Assembly: GCA_036873135.1 (NCBI GenBank)
Contig: JAPTYO010000013.1
Span: forward strand, 20,767,901-20,831,900
Length of the DNA: 64,000 nucleotides
From: Clarkia xantiana subsp. parviflora
Taxonomy: Eukaryota; Streptophyta; Magnoliopsida; Myrtales; Onagraceae
Direction of reading: 5' to 3'
Both the position numbers and the translations under genes were made by a program. The notes under the pieces are model-generated. The model searched no databases, had not been told where the DNA came from, and worked only from the letters and a program-made list of their open reading frames with translations. Below are positions 11,801-22,269 of this stretch, in pieces. The stretch's first letter is position 1. Each line of letters begins with the position of its first letter.

Positions 11801-11910
11801 AGTTTACATTCTTTGTCAGGAGAGTTTTGAATTGATGATGATGATAAGCATGCAGAGCAACGATTCATTTCATCCATTGGAAATTTGTACATCAAGTACT
11901 TGTCTTCGAC

Positions 11911-11915
11911 AAAGA
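11911..11915. other. Target-site duplication AAAGA, left copy
   Basis: AAAGA precedes the 5' LTR at 11911-11915 and follows the 3' LTR at 21123-21127, an exact 5-bp duplication that proves the limits of the Tat element. Confidence 0.95.
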
Positions 11916-12676
11916 TGATGGGTTCCGATGTAATCGTTAGCCCCGTTAACAGCCAATGGACGGCGAGTAGGTCCAGTGGGCCTCGTGAAAAGCCTGGAAG
12001 GCCCAGAGGCCCAGCACGAAGGGTCCCGACTTTAGCGGTCCCGATGAATGAGCTGAATGCTCCCGATAAGAAGCCTCTGAGTAGGCCCCGATATGCCTTA
12101 GTAAAGGCCCCGATAATAAAGCCCCGCAGAGGCTGGACCTGTCCCGTAGAGACTGAAGGTCCTGGGTGGTGATCTAGAATGAGACAACTCTGGAGTCCCC
12201 GACAGGAGTCGAGACTTGTGATCAGAGGATAAGACCGAGAAACCCGCCTACTAGATAAGAGTAGTGGGAAGACGGTTAAGATATAGATAATCTCCCCCGA
12301 GATACGCAGGGCGTGCCCGAGATACGCGGAGGTATGGGTAAGATACGCGGAGCGTGGGGCGAGATATACGGAATCCTAGCCGAGATATACGGAATCGTGG
12401 CGAGATACACGGAATCGTGGGTAAAACTGCCAAGCGCAGTAACAGGTAACTGAGTAACCCCTCCTCCTATATAAAGGAGGAGGTTACCTCAGAAAATCGA
12501 CTATGCTAATACGAACTTAGACTTTGCTGACCACCCATTGATCACCATACTCATTTAAGCATCGGAGAGGGATTCTGGGTCACCACCCAGGTCATCCCCT
12601 TTTGCAGGATTACACGGAGCCCAGGAGTCCAAGCTTTCCGTCAAGGACGTAACGGAGCTTCGCCCGTGATCCAACA
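11916..12676 (+). repeat. 5' LTR of the Tat element
   Basis: Runs TGATGGGTTCC...GATCCAACA and is followed directly by the PBS. It has 20 bp (around GGCTGGACCTGTCCCG, 12131-12150) that the 3' LTR lacks. Between 12295 and 12422 a motif of the type CGAGATACGCGG or CGAGATATACGG recurs six to seven times at 20-30 bp spacing. A TATA box lies at 12468. Confidence 0.95.
12454..12487 (+). promoter_or_regulatory. TATA box in the loop of an inverted repeat
   Basis: TATATAAA (12468-12475) is framed by GTAACCCCTCCTCC on the left and GGAGGAGGTTAC on the right, complementary apart from one or two extra bases. The 3' LTR copy (20900-20933) keeps the arms but reads TATATACA. Confidence 0.75.
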
Positions 12677-12678
12677 TT

Positions 12679-12694
12679 GGCGCCGTCTGTGGGA
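12679..12694 (+). other. Primer-binding site of the Tat element
   Basis: TGGCGCCGTCTGTGGG begins two bases after the 5' LTR, the position and type usual for Tat-lineage elements. Confidence 0.75.
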
Positions 12695-12730
12695 AGCTTA
12701 CGAAAAGTCAAGATAGCTTCTACCAGATCA

Positions 12731-14948
12731 ATGGCCGGTGGTGGCAAGAAGAAGCAAGTTCAGGCTGGCAGTTCTCGTCCCGCAGGAACTGTGAACTCCC
12801 CGTTGCCAGAACGCGTTGCTGAACAAGTTGAGAACCCTGCTCTCTCCCAGACAGGGGGGGCAAGGTGATGGCTATGAGGTCTCAATCCGAGACGCTGAGA
12901 CGAACAGGCAGGATGTCCCGCGTAGGGAGGAAGATGAGGCTCCCCCAAACCCGGTGGGCCATGGAAGAGAAGGAGTCCCGCGGAGGGAAGAAGGGCCGTC
13001 TTCGAACTCGGAGTTGGCCAAGGCAGTAGCGGAGGCTATGCCCATGTTCTTGGCCGCCATGGAGGCCCTGCTGGATAAGAGAGAGGTCGCCAGGAGAGCG
13101 GAGGAGTTGCCTCTGCGAGAAGAACTACCACCACCTCCGCCGAGGGTGGACCCGGAGGAACAGGAGGTTCCGCTCAGGAATAAGGGCAAGGAACCAGCAC
13201 ACCTGGAGAAGTTCGTGGTCGACGGCCCAGGACCAGTGCAGAACAAGACCATTCCCCTGAATGGCCCCATCACCCCCGATCAGGTGGTGAAGATCGTGAG
13301 CATCTGCATGGGTGATCAGAAGCAGATGACATCGGAACTGAGGGATCGGTCCAGCCATCCTTTCGTGCCGCGGCTGATCGATACCGTAGCCCCGCCTGGG
13401 CTAGGTATTCCGACCATCAAGGAGTACGATGGTGAGGGAGACCCAGTTCGCCATGTGCAGAGGCACGTCCAGGCCTGTATGGGACGAACATCGAACGATG
13501 ATCTTATATGCTCATTGTTCCCGATAACCCTGGGAGAAAGGGCCATGACTTGGTTCTTCAGCCTTCCGCCAGGGAGCATCACGTGCTGGGCTGATATGCA
13601 CGATCGCTTCATCAAGCAATATCAAGGTCGGAGACGCCTCCTGAAGAGCGTGAGGACTTTAACCCAGGTGGTGCAGAGGCCCGATGAATCGTTGGCATAC
13701 TATTACCAACGGTTCACTGCTAGTGCGGCGGAGATTGATGAAGAAATCTCGGAAGGAGAAACAATCCGTACTTTCCTACGGAACTTGAGCGCTCCATACG
13801 GCTCCGATCTGATGCATAGCGTAGCCGCGAAGGCTGTGTGGAGCATGGAGGCCCTGCAGGCGAGGGTGAAACAGCAAATCGACGTCCAGGAGTCGAAGAT
13901 TGCTGCTGGAGAACTCGATCCCCCGAGGTCGGGAAGAGGAAAGCCATCGTCCAAGCTGTCGGATGATCGAAAGGGGAGCGACAAGTCGGAGGGAAGTAGG
14001 AACCGTGGTCGTCCCGATAAAAGAGAAGACAAGCGTCCTCCGAGGAAGGACAACCGAGAGGGTCGGGCTGTTCCCGTCAATAGCTCGATGACCTCTGTGT
14101 TAGCTGTGATGGACAGACAGGGTCTCGCTCGATACCCCCCGAGAAAAGAAGGCGAATTCCTAGGAGGCCGTCCTGACCGTTACTGTCGCTACCATCGAGC
14201 CAATGGTCACGACACTGAGAACTGTCGGGAGCTGAAGAAGGAGATTGAAAAGCTGATACAGAAGGGAAAGCTGAAAGAGTTCGTCGGGAAGGGTCGGTGC
14301 CGATCCCGTTCCAGAAGTCGGTCACGATCCCGTTCCAAATCCCGCGATCGATCTCCGAAGAAGAAGAAGGTCGAACATGAGGCCTCGGGTTCAGGTACCC
14401 GCAAGGAGAGGCGCGGAACTATCAACGTCATCCATGGAGGAATGGCGGCGGGAGGAGATACCTCTGCTTCCCGGGAGAACTACGCTTCTCGCATATCTGC
14501 TGCGGTGGTGCTAGGCAAACGGTCCCGGTCGTGGACCCTGAAGGAGGAAATGGAAATTTCGTTCTCGAAGGAGGATCTAGTTGGCGTAGAGAGCCCTCAT
14601 GATGACGCCCTGGTCGTGACCCTGGACGTGGACGGATTCGAGATGAAGCGGATCCTGATAGACGGAGGGAGCTCCTCCGATATTCTTTTCATGGACGCAC
14701 TGGAAGCCATGGGAAAGACGAAGAAGGACCTGACGCAGGTGGACTTCCCGATGGTGGGATTCTCTGGCTCCACTTCCTACCCGTTGGGAATGATTACCTT
14801 ACCAGTAGAGTTTGGTAGTGGCTGGAAAATGGAGAGGCGAAACGTGGATTTCGTCGTCGTGGAGTCCGCGGGGCATACAACGCGATCATCGGGAGGACCA
14901 CCATCAACCCTCTCATGGCAGTCGCCTCGACGGTCCACCAGAAGATGA
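12731..14948 (+). pseudogene. Gag and aspartic protease of the Tat element
   Basis: Translation probably starts at 12731 (MAGGGKKKQVQ). At a seven-G run (12854-12860) the frame shifts; six Gs would give a continuous protein. Then follow a charged region, the gag domain (MTWFFSLPPGSI, ESLAYYYQRF, IRTFLRNL), a CHHC knuckle (YCRYHRANGHDTENC), an Arg-Ser repeat tract (14296-14360), and the protease core (RILIDGGSSSDILF). At 14870-14873 a four-G run lacks one G, so the frame leaves the family sequence after VVESAG; restoring it joins the pol frame through a sequence resembling AYNAIIGRTT. Gag forms the particle and the protease cuts the polyprotein. Confidence 0.88.
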
Positions 14949-17900
14949 AGTTCCCGACTGACAATGGGGTTGGAGAGGTCAAGGGCGACCAGGTGGCATC
15001 GCGAAAATGCTATGTTAACGCCACCCGACGGAGAAGAAGGGAGGCCATGACTGTCCTTCAAACCGATACCGATCCTCGAGAGGAGTATGGGCGTCCCGCC
15101 CCCATGGAGGATTTGAAGGAAGTGGAGATCGATGGGCCTCAGAGGAAGGTGAAGATCGGCTCTGCTTTGTCGGAGGAAAGAGCTCGAGAGTTGATCGACC
15201 TCTTGAAGGAGTTTAAGGAGTTGTTTGCCTGGTCCCCGAGTGATATGCCAGGAATCAGCCCCGACGTGATAGTGCACGAGCTGAAGATAGACCCCGCAAT
15301 CAAGCCTATCGCGCAGAGAAGGCGTCCGATGGGTGCGGACAAGAGGATCGCGATCCAGCAGGAGGTGGGCAGACTGCTCGATGCTGGATTCATCAAGGAA
15401 CTCCGATTCCAGACATGGGTGGCTAACCCAGTGCTGGTGCGAAAGAGTAACGGAAAGTGGCGGAAGTGTGTCGACTTCCGCGACTTGAACAAAGCCTGCC
15501 CGAAGGACTGCTATCCGCTGCCGAGGATCGACCAGCTGGTGGATGCCACATCGGGACATGAGCTGTTGAGCTTCATGGATGCCTACTCCGGGTACGTTCA
15601 GATCAAGATGGCGAAGGAGGATGCCCCTCACACAGCTTTTTACGCTGACAGTGACGTCTACCATTACGACGTGATGCCCTTCGGATTGATCAATGCCGGA
15701 GCAACTTACCAGCGGATGGTGAACAAGTTGTTCGGGGACATGCTGGGGAAAACCATGGAGGCATATGTGGACGACATGCTGGTGAAGTCCCGACAGGAAG
15801 GAGACCATGTCCAGAATTTGGCGGCGGCATTTGAGCGGATGAAGTTCCATCAGGTTCGGCTAAACCCCGACAAATGTGCTTTCGGGGTGAACTCGGGGAA
15901 GTTCCTAGGGTTCATGGTGAGCCAGAGAGGAATCGAGGTGAACCCCGAGAAGCTGCGAGCAATCGAGGAGATGCAGTCCCCAAAGACTCATCGGGAGGTC
16001 CAGGTGCTGAATGGCCGGTTGGCCGCGATGAATCGCTTCCTATCCAAGGCGAGTGACCGGGCCATGCCATTTTTCGAGGTGCTGAGGGCCAACAAGAAGT
16101 TCGAATGGACCGACAAGTGCGAGGAGGCGTTCCAGGCACTCAAGCAGCATCTCCGTACCCTTCCGCCGTTGGCGAAACCAGTTCCAGGCGAGCCGCTCTA
16201 TCTCTATTTGGCTGTTTCTGATGTGGCTGTTAGTTCTGTTTTGATTAAAATTGTCAAGGGCAACCAAGTGCCGATCTATTATGTAAGCAAGGCGTTTGCC
16301 AAGTCTGAAATAAACTATCCCGCTATTGAGAAGTATCTCTTCGCGTTGATTATTGCCGCTCGAAAACTGCGACCTTACTTCCATGCCCATGAAGTCACGG
16401 TACTGACTAATAAGCCCCTGAAACACTTTTTGAACCGACCGGATGCGTCGGGGAGATTGGTAAAATGGGCCATCGAGCTGACGGAATTCCGCATTCATTT
16501 TGCTCCGAGGACCGCTATTAAGGGCCAGGCATTGGCAGATTTTATAGCTGAGTCTACGGCACCCGATCTGGAAGTAACGGGTCCCGCAGAGGGGGCAACC
16601 ATGGAGGAAGTCCCGACAGCAGAACAGCAGCCAGAACAGCCAAATGAGGAGAATACTTGGGAGATGTACACTGATGGTTCATCGAGTGTAGAAGGCTCGG
16701 GGGCAGGATTCGTATTGATACCGCCCGGTGGAGGCGAGCCCCTGCGATATGCCTTGGCATTGACATTCAAAGCCACCAACAATGAAGCGGAGTACGAGGA
16801 TCTCATCACAGGCCTTAAGATTGCCAAGGGTACGGGGGTCGACCATTTAAAGGTGAAATGCGATGCTAGCTTGGTTGTAAATCAAGTCCAGGGGAACTAT
16901 GAAGCTAAGAACCCGACAATGAAGAAATATTTGCACGAGGTGCAAACTTTGAAGGGAAGTTTCAAAAGCTTTGATATCGAGGCGATCCCGAGGGAAGAGA
17001 ACGCGGAAGCAGATGCCTTGAGCAAGTTTGCCCTGGGAGTGGCCCCCGAGGAGAATCGGAAGGTGTATTTCCTAGGGAAGGTGATTATCTCAAACATTGA
17101 TCCGGCGGAGATCTGTGCTATTGAGACAGGATCGGAGGAAGAAGAGAAGTCCACTTGGATGACCCCGATGGTTACGTACCTAACTACGGGGGTACTCCCC
17201 GATGACAAAGTGGCAGCTGTCAGGATACGGCGAATTGCGGACAACTATGCAATGGTGGACAACCAGTTGTACAAAAAAGGGTACGTAAAGCCTTTTCTAA
17301 AATGCGTAGCAGAGCCTGACGCAAATCGGATCCTGAGGGAGTTACATGAAGGAGTCGCGGCCTGCCATGAAGGAGCCCGATCTCTGGTAAGGAAGGCATT
17401 GAACCTAGGCTACTATTGGCCCTCGATGAACAAAGAAGCGACCGCGATGGTCCGATCCTGTGATGCATGCTAGAGGTACGCCCCAAATATCATGGCTCCC
17501 GCCGCGGACCTAATGCCCATCAGGAGTGCATGGCCCTTCGTGCAATGGGGAATTGACTTGGTGGGACCAGTTCCCCAAGCGAGAGGTCAGTGCAAGTACT
17601 TACTCGTGGCTATCGACTACTTCTCAAAGTGGATAGAGGCTAAAGCATTGGCTAGAACGACGGGGCAGCAGGTCCTCAAGTTCCTTCAGACTCAAATCAT
17701 ATCCCGGTACGGGGTCCCGCGAGTGTTGATCAGTGACAACGGCCCTCCGTTCAATGGGGCTCAGTTGAAGGAGTATCTGGAAGAACTAAACATTGAGCAT
17801 CAGACTGCTTCTGTCCGCCACGCTCAGACCAATGGCCAGGTGGAGTCAGCCAACAAGATCGTGATGGATGGCTTGAAGAAGAGAGTCTATGCCTTGCAGG

Positions 17901-18388
17901 GCCATTGGCTGGATGAGCTCGAGAATGTGCTATGGGCTGTGAGAACGACACCTAAGCAATCAACAGGAGAAACTCCGTTTGGCCTGGTTTATGGCACGGA
18001 GGCAGTCGCTCCCGTGGAGATAGCGGTGGCGTCCCACCGCGCGAAATATTACGAGCCTCTGACAAATGAGGAGATGAGACGTCTGGACTTAGACCTACTC
18101 GAGGAGAAGAGGTGGAAGGCTGATGAAGTCCAGGCTCGAATGCGTCTGGCAACAGCCCGATATTATAATCGGCGTGTCAGGTCCCGACAATTCTTCGTGG
18201 GAGAACTTGTCTGGCGGAGGAATGAGTTTGTTCATCAAGATCGGATCAACAAGCTGTCACCAAAATGGGAGGGACCTTACAAGATCGTAGGGATGCCAGT
18301 GCCCAATGCATACAAGTTAGAGGACATCGAAGGCAAGACGTTGAAGCATTCCTTCAGTGGCGAACACTTGAAGAAGTATCATGTTTGA
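14915..18388 (+). pseudogene. Pol of the Tat element: RT, RNase H, second RNase H, integrase
   Basis: The frame opens at MAVASTVHQKMKF and runs to a TAG at 17471-17473, where the family has Gln (RSCDAC-stop-RYAP); the same frame continues to 18388. RT motifs are SNGKWRKCVDFRDLNKACPKD and YVDDML (about 15765). The first RNase H is degenerate (TNKPLKHFL where TDQPL is usual). The second, archaeal type, is intact at YTDGSSSVEGSG, NNEAEYE and EADALS. Integrase has the His/Cys finger (ELHEG...CDAC), the catalytic triad Asp (GIDLVGP), Asp (ISDNGPPF), Glu (NGQVESAN) and a C-terminal WEGPYKI segment. The single CAG to TAG change splits integrase finger from core. Confidence 0.92.
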
Positions 18389-18504
18389 TATTAAGCCGCC
18401 GTGAAGGGCGCAAATTGTCTATCAATAAGATCCGATGTAAGCCTATTTTGAGTTATTTATGAATAAAGAAATTGCCTTCCGATCAAATTGCCTTCAAATT
18501 TATT

Positions 18505-18850
18505 CTAACTGTTAGTAAGACGTCCTGAGTGACGCGACAAAAGCCTTTCGAGGTACGATGAAAGCCCCGCAGGGGATGCGTAAGTCGTCTATATGACGCG
18601 GCCAAAAGCCTTAACGGGTACGGACAAAAGCCCTACGGGGTACACGTAAGTCGTCTATATGATGCAACCAAAAGCCTAGGTATGAAAAGACCCTGATGGG
18701 TCCGCGTAAGTCGTCTATATGATCCGGCCAAAAGCCTTAACAGGTATGAAAAAGCCTTAACAGGTCTGTGTAAGTCGTCTATATGATGCGACAAAAAGCC
18801 TTAACGGGTACGACTAAGCCGTCCAGTAGAGACGCAATGAAAGCCCTAAA
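18505..18850. repeat. 60-66 bp tandem repeat
   Basis: Five copies built around GTAAGTCGTCTATATGA, with that motif at 18580, 18646, 18706 and 18770, plus AAAAGCCTTAACGGGTA. The unit length varies between 60 and 66 bp. Confidence 0.8.
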
Positions 18851-18879
18851 GGGTATGAAAATGGCCTTGAAAGGCATGG

Positions 18880-19125
18880 ACGAGAAGCCTTAAGTGGTAA
18901 AGTCCCGATTTTGGACGAGAAACCTTAAGTGGTGAAGTCCCAATTTTGGACGAGAAACCTTAAGTGGTGAAGTCCCGATTTTGGACGAGAAACCTTAAGT
19001 GGTGAAGTCCCGATTTTGGACGAGAAACCTTAAGTGGTGAAGTCCCGATTTTGGATGAGAAGCCTTAAGTGGTGAAGTCCCGATTTTGGATGAGAAGCCT
19101 TAAGTGGTAAAGTCCCGAGTTAAAC
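18880..19125. repeat. 35-bp tandem repeat
   Basis: Six to seven almost identical copies of a 35-bp unit containing CCTTAAGTGGTGAAGTCCCG. Units adjoin without spacers. Tat elements are known to breed such arrays, which can seed satellite DNA. Confidence 0.9.
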
Positions 19126-19325
19126 GTCGGAAGGACGTATGAAGTCATTTTAATGGGGCATCGGAACGTTCTGAGTAACGAATTTTAAGCCGCTTTAGAT
19201 AAAGTGCAGATGAATATCGACGCCAAAACAGATAAAAGAAGTTCCTTATATAAAGGCTCGAAGGCCAAAGGAGTTCGTTACAAGAAACAAAGGAGAAAAA
19301 CAACAAGGACTAAAAGATGTAGGCA

Positions 19326-19775
19326 TCAAGCTTGGTCCTTATTGACGGCGTCAGCAGGAGTTGGGTCCACGGAGTTGGTGGCAGAAGGCTCCACAGGGTC
19401 AGCCGTTGGAGGAATGGCTGTCAGAATCATGGGATCAAGGAGTTTCCGATGAAGAAGAAGAAGTAGCTCCTCTTCACTCTGAACTTGTGGTATGCATTTC
19501 CGGCCTTGAGCATCGGCCTCTTTGATGGAAATGATACATCCTTCACGGAGAGCTGCATCATAAGCAGTGCTGAAAATCTCGTTCAGAGCATAGTCGAAGT
19601 TGAAGGGCTTCCTTCCCTCGAAACCAGATCCACCATCTGAAATTAGACGTTGAAAGGAATGTTAAGCTCATTCGGAAAAATACAATTAAGCTAAGTAAAG
19701 AGGCGAGCAAACGATGGAGAAAGACACCTTACCAGACATGGTAAAGTCTTGAATCACTTGAAGAGCAAAAGACAT
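19326..19775 (-). CDS. Antisense two-exon ORF in the Tat 3' region, unknown function
   Basis: On the minus strand an ATG at 19775 starts MSFALQVIQDFTMS. After 43 nt a consensus donor (G|GTAAGG, 19732-19731) opens a 96-nt intron that ends TTTCAG at 19637. The second exon (19636-19326) reads on in frame, GGSGFEGRKPFNFDYALNEI and so on, to a TGA. Exons of 43 and 311 nt give exactly 118 codons, that is 117 aa. A TATA box (TATAAAAG, minus strand, 19865-19858) lies about 80 nt upstream of the ATG. I do not recognise the protein; it is acidic, with no signal peptide or membrane segment. Antisense extra ORFs between pol and 3' LTR are known in some Tat elements (Grande of maize and teosinte is the case I remember). 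Splicing and expression are inferred. Confidence 0.6.
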
Positions 19776-19857
19776 GGGGAGAAGAAAACTTCAGGTCCAA
19801 AAACGGAGGCACTTCCGAAAATGGAGACGGTGAAGAAGAATATTGCCCAGGTCTTAG

Positions 19858-19865
19858 CTTTTATA
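19858..19865 (-). promoter_or_regulatory. Candidate TATA box of the antisense ORF
   Basis: The minus strand reads GCTTATAAAAGCT, with TATAAAAG at 19865-19858, about 80 nt ahead of the ORF start. This is a normal plant promoter distance with a short 5' untranslated region. Confidence 0.5.
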
Positions 19866-20381
19866 AGCAAAATGACAGACTGGACGGACTTAATCTGGAC
19901 CGTTGAAGACGAAACAATTCAATCTCAACCGTCGAAGACTGAGGGACAGTACAGAAAAGACGATGCTGACGTAATCAGTGCCTTTTTCGGAAAACGACAG
20001 TCACGCTGATGTGAGCGTCGTTTCTTTATCCCTAGGCATTTAATGCTACAGTAACCGAGGAGTCTCCTCGGATTAAGCAACTGCCCATGGGGCCTGGTGG
20101 GCCCAAGACAATCATGAGTAAGAGAATCTGTTATGTAACGATCACACGCAAGGCAAAAACCTCCGACAGTGGTGTCAAAAGAGAAATAAAAGCCTTCGAC
20201 AAAGAGGCATCAAGGAAAGTGAAGGTAAAAGTTCCCGACGGTGGTATCGGGAGGTGCGAAGACAAAGGCCTCCGACGGTGGTATCGGAAGGCATAAAAGC
20301 GAGAACCTTCGACAAAAGAGGTCAAGAGATCTGAACTGGAAGACATGACGAACTAAAAGTCCCCCATGTCTTGGGGGCAAA

Positions 20382-21122
20382 TGATGGGTTCCGATGTAAT
20401 CGTTAGCCCCGTTAACAGCCAATGGACGGCGAGTAGGTCCAGTGGGCCTCGTGAAAAGCCTGGAAGGCCCAGAGGCCCAGCACGAAGGGTCCCGACTTTA
20501 GCGGTCCCGATGAATGAGCTGAATGCTCCCGATAAGAAGCCTCTGAGTAGGCCCCGATATGCCTTAGTAAAGGCCCCGATAATAAAGCCCCGCAGAGACT
20601 GAAGGTCCTGGGTGGTAATCTAGAATGAGACAACTCTGGAGTCCCCGACAGGAGTCGAGACTTGTGATCAGAGGATAAGACCGAGAAACCCGCCTACTAG
20701 ATGAGAGTAGTGGGAAGACGGTTAAGATATAGATAATCTCCCCCGAGATACGCAGGACGTGCCCGAGATACGCGGAGGTATGGGTAAGATACGCGGAGCG
20801 TGGGGCGAGATATACGGAATCCTAGCCGAGATATACGGAATCGTGGCGAGATACACGGAATCGTGGGTAAAACTGCCAAGCGCAGTAACAGGTAACTGAG
20901 TAACCCCTCCTCCTATATACAGGAGGAGGTTACCTCAGAAAATCGACTATGCTAATACGAACTTAGACTTTGCTGACCACCCATTGATCACCATACTCAT
21001 TTAAGCATCGGAGAGGGATTCTGGGTCACCACCCAGGTCATCCCTTTTTGCAGGATTACGCGGAGCCCAGGAGTCCAAGCTTTCCGTCAAGGACGTAACG
21101 GAGCTTCGCCCGTGATCCAACA
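20382..21122 (+). repeat. 3' LTR of the Tat element
   Basis: TGATGGGTTCC...GATCCAACA, 741 bp. Six substitutions and one 20-bp gap against the 5' LTR. TSD AAAGA follows at 21123-21127. Confidence 0.95.
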
Positions 21123-21127
21123 AAAGA

Positions 21128-21988
21128 AAAAGTTTCTAACAAACATGTGTGAGCAGGATCTACATGAGAAACCGCCATCTCAAACAGATATAGAAGATTG
21201 ACAATTTCTAATTGCAAAACAGAGCAGCAAGGAGCATCGCGTAATAATCAAGATTGCTAACTCTAATGAGTCCTAATAATTGTGTGCTCTTTATTATTTA
21301 TTATGTATATTTTATACTCAATATAGGTAATTAGTGAGCGCAACTCCAATAATAGAGTGTGTGCAGTACTAATTAGCACATCGGGATCACACAAGCACAA
21401 TAGGATATATGATTAGGAGGTAATAAGAATAAAGTTCTTAATTATTTTGCATTAAGACACATTATTTCTATTATCAATAACATGTTTTGTTAAATGTAGA
21501 CCATGAAGAATGGAAAACCACCTTCTAAATTTTAATTTTTCGAAATGGTGCATATGATAAGTCAAGTGCTACAAAACATATCGAGCTCAAAGCATAATTG
21601 CAAGTATACTTATATAGATCCTTTCGTAATGTCAAAGCCCCAATACTAGTTTTGCATCTTATTCTTTATAAAGTAGTTCATGTAAGTCAGTTCAGTCCAA
21701 CATGTTCCTTAACTAAAAAAGTGATGCTTGATAAGTCAGTATTTACATTCTTCATATTTGATGATTCACTTTAATCGGGGAGAAAGTCATACAAGGAGGA
21801 ATAAAAGAACGAACTTTTGATTCCTCAACTCAGGGAGAAAAAAACGAGGAAGGATATATATATATATATTATAAATTCTGAATGAAAGATAATAACAGAG
21901 TGAATGTGGAACTGAGGATTTTATTTTATATGTTAATCGATGCATTTATGACAATTGAGCTAAGGGTTTTGTAGTCATTAACTTCATA
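21128..21988. other. AT-rich DNA, probably CACTA continuation
   Basis: The sequence that was contiguous with 11910 before the Tat insertion. No reading frame or known motif stands out; (TA)n at about 21857-21870. No CACTA right end was found before the next element. Confidence 0.4.
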
Positions 21989-21993
21989 GCATT

Positions 21994-22269
21994 TAATAGC
22001 TTTAGAAGGTTGAATCATTTGTTGATTGATGATTAGGGATTACAATGCAATAGGTAAACTATATATACTAGGTGATAAGGATCACCAACTAGGACTAGCT
22101 ATCCTATGTGCCCAACTTGGTGCACCAAGGTGCATACACCATGTAACATGTACTACATGATATATGCACCATATAATAACCTTATACAATCATCTAATGA
22201 CATGATAGAAGTAAATGCAAGTGTAAATGACAAGATGCAATGTGAGCATATCAACTTATATACTCTATA
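21994..22269 (-). repeat. 3' LTR of the intact copia element
   Basis: Plus strand TAATAGCTTTAG...CTCTATA, 276 bp. The polyprotein stop codon (22267-22265) lies inside it. Confidence 0.92.

Larger units (their letters stand above)
7430..11915 (+). mobile_element. CACTA (En/Spm-type) element, left part
   Basis: The left end CACTACAGGAATTGCC at 7430 is a typical CACTA terminal inverted repeat. It is followed by about 800 bp of AT-rich DNA with many degenerate subterminal motifs of the GCCGACGAA / TTCGTCGGC type on both strands, then a TNP2-like coding remnant at 9270-9812. The element is interrupted at 11916 by the Tat retrotransposon and presumably continues after 21127. I could not find the matching right end (CCTGTAGTG), so its extent is open. 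Confidence 0.7.
18389..20381 (+). other. 3' region of the Tat element
   Basis: About 2 kb between integrase and 3' LTR. It holds two tandem repeat arrays (18505-18850, 18880-19125), a plus-strand TATATAAAG at 19246, an antisense spliced gene candidate (19326-19775) and loose repeats of CCTCCGACGGTGG type (20155-20330). A weak purine tract TTGGGGGCAAA (20371-20381) precedes the 3' LTR and is the likely PPT. Confidence 0.7.
11916..21122 (+). mobile_element. Nearly complete Tat-lineage Ty3/gypsy retrotransposon
   Basis: A 9207-bp element with LTRs of 761 and 741 bp, exact TSD AAAGA, PBS, gag-protease, RT, RNase H, a second archaeal-type RNase H, integrase, and a 2-kb 3' region with two tandem repeat families and an antisense gene candidate. 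The double RNase H and the 3' repeats mark the Tat lineage. By eye the LTRs differ by six substitutions plus one 20-bp indel, so the insertion is recent. It sits in the CACTA element. The coding region carries two one-base frameshifts and one nonsense codon. Confidence 0.93.

Noticed and set aside
14777..15850. Long antisense open frame (357 codons) opposite Tat pol
   Set aside because: It lies over the conserved RT region of a GC-rich coding frame, has no domain I recognise and no promoter; a shadow frame explains it.
18880..19125. Regular short repeats that could suggest a CRISPR-like array
   Set aside because: Units are head to tail without spacers, in a plant retrotransposon; an ordinary minisatellite.
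19246..19254. Plus-strand TATATAAAG in the Tat 3' region
   Set aside because: A promoter is possible, but no sense frame follows and the sequence is nearly self-complementary, so I did not call it.
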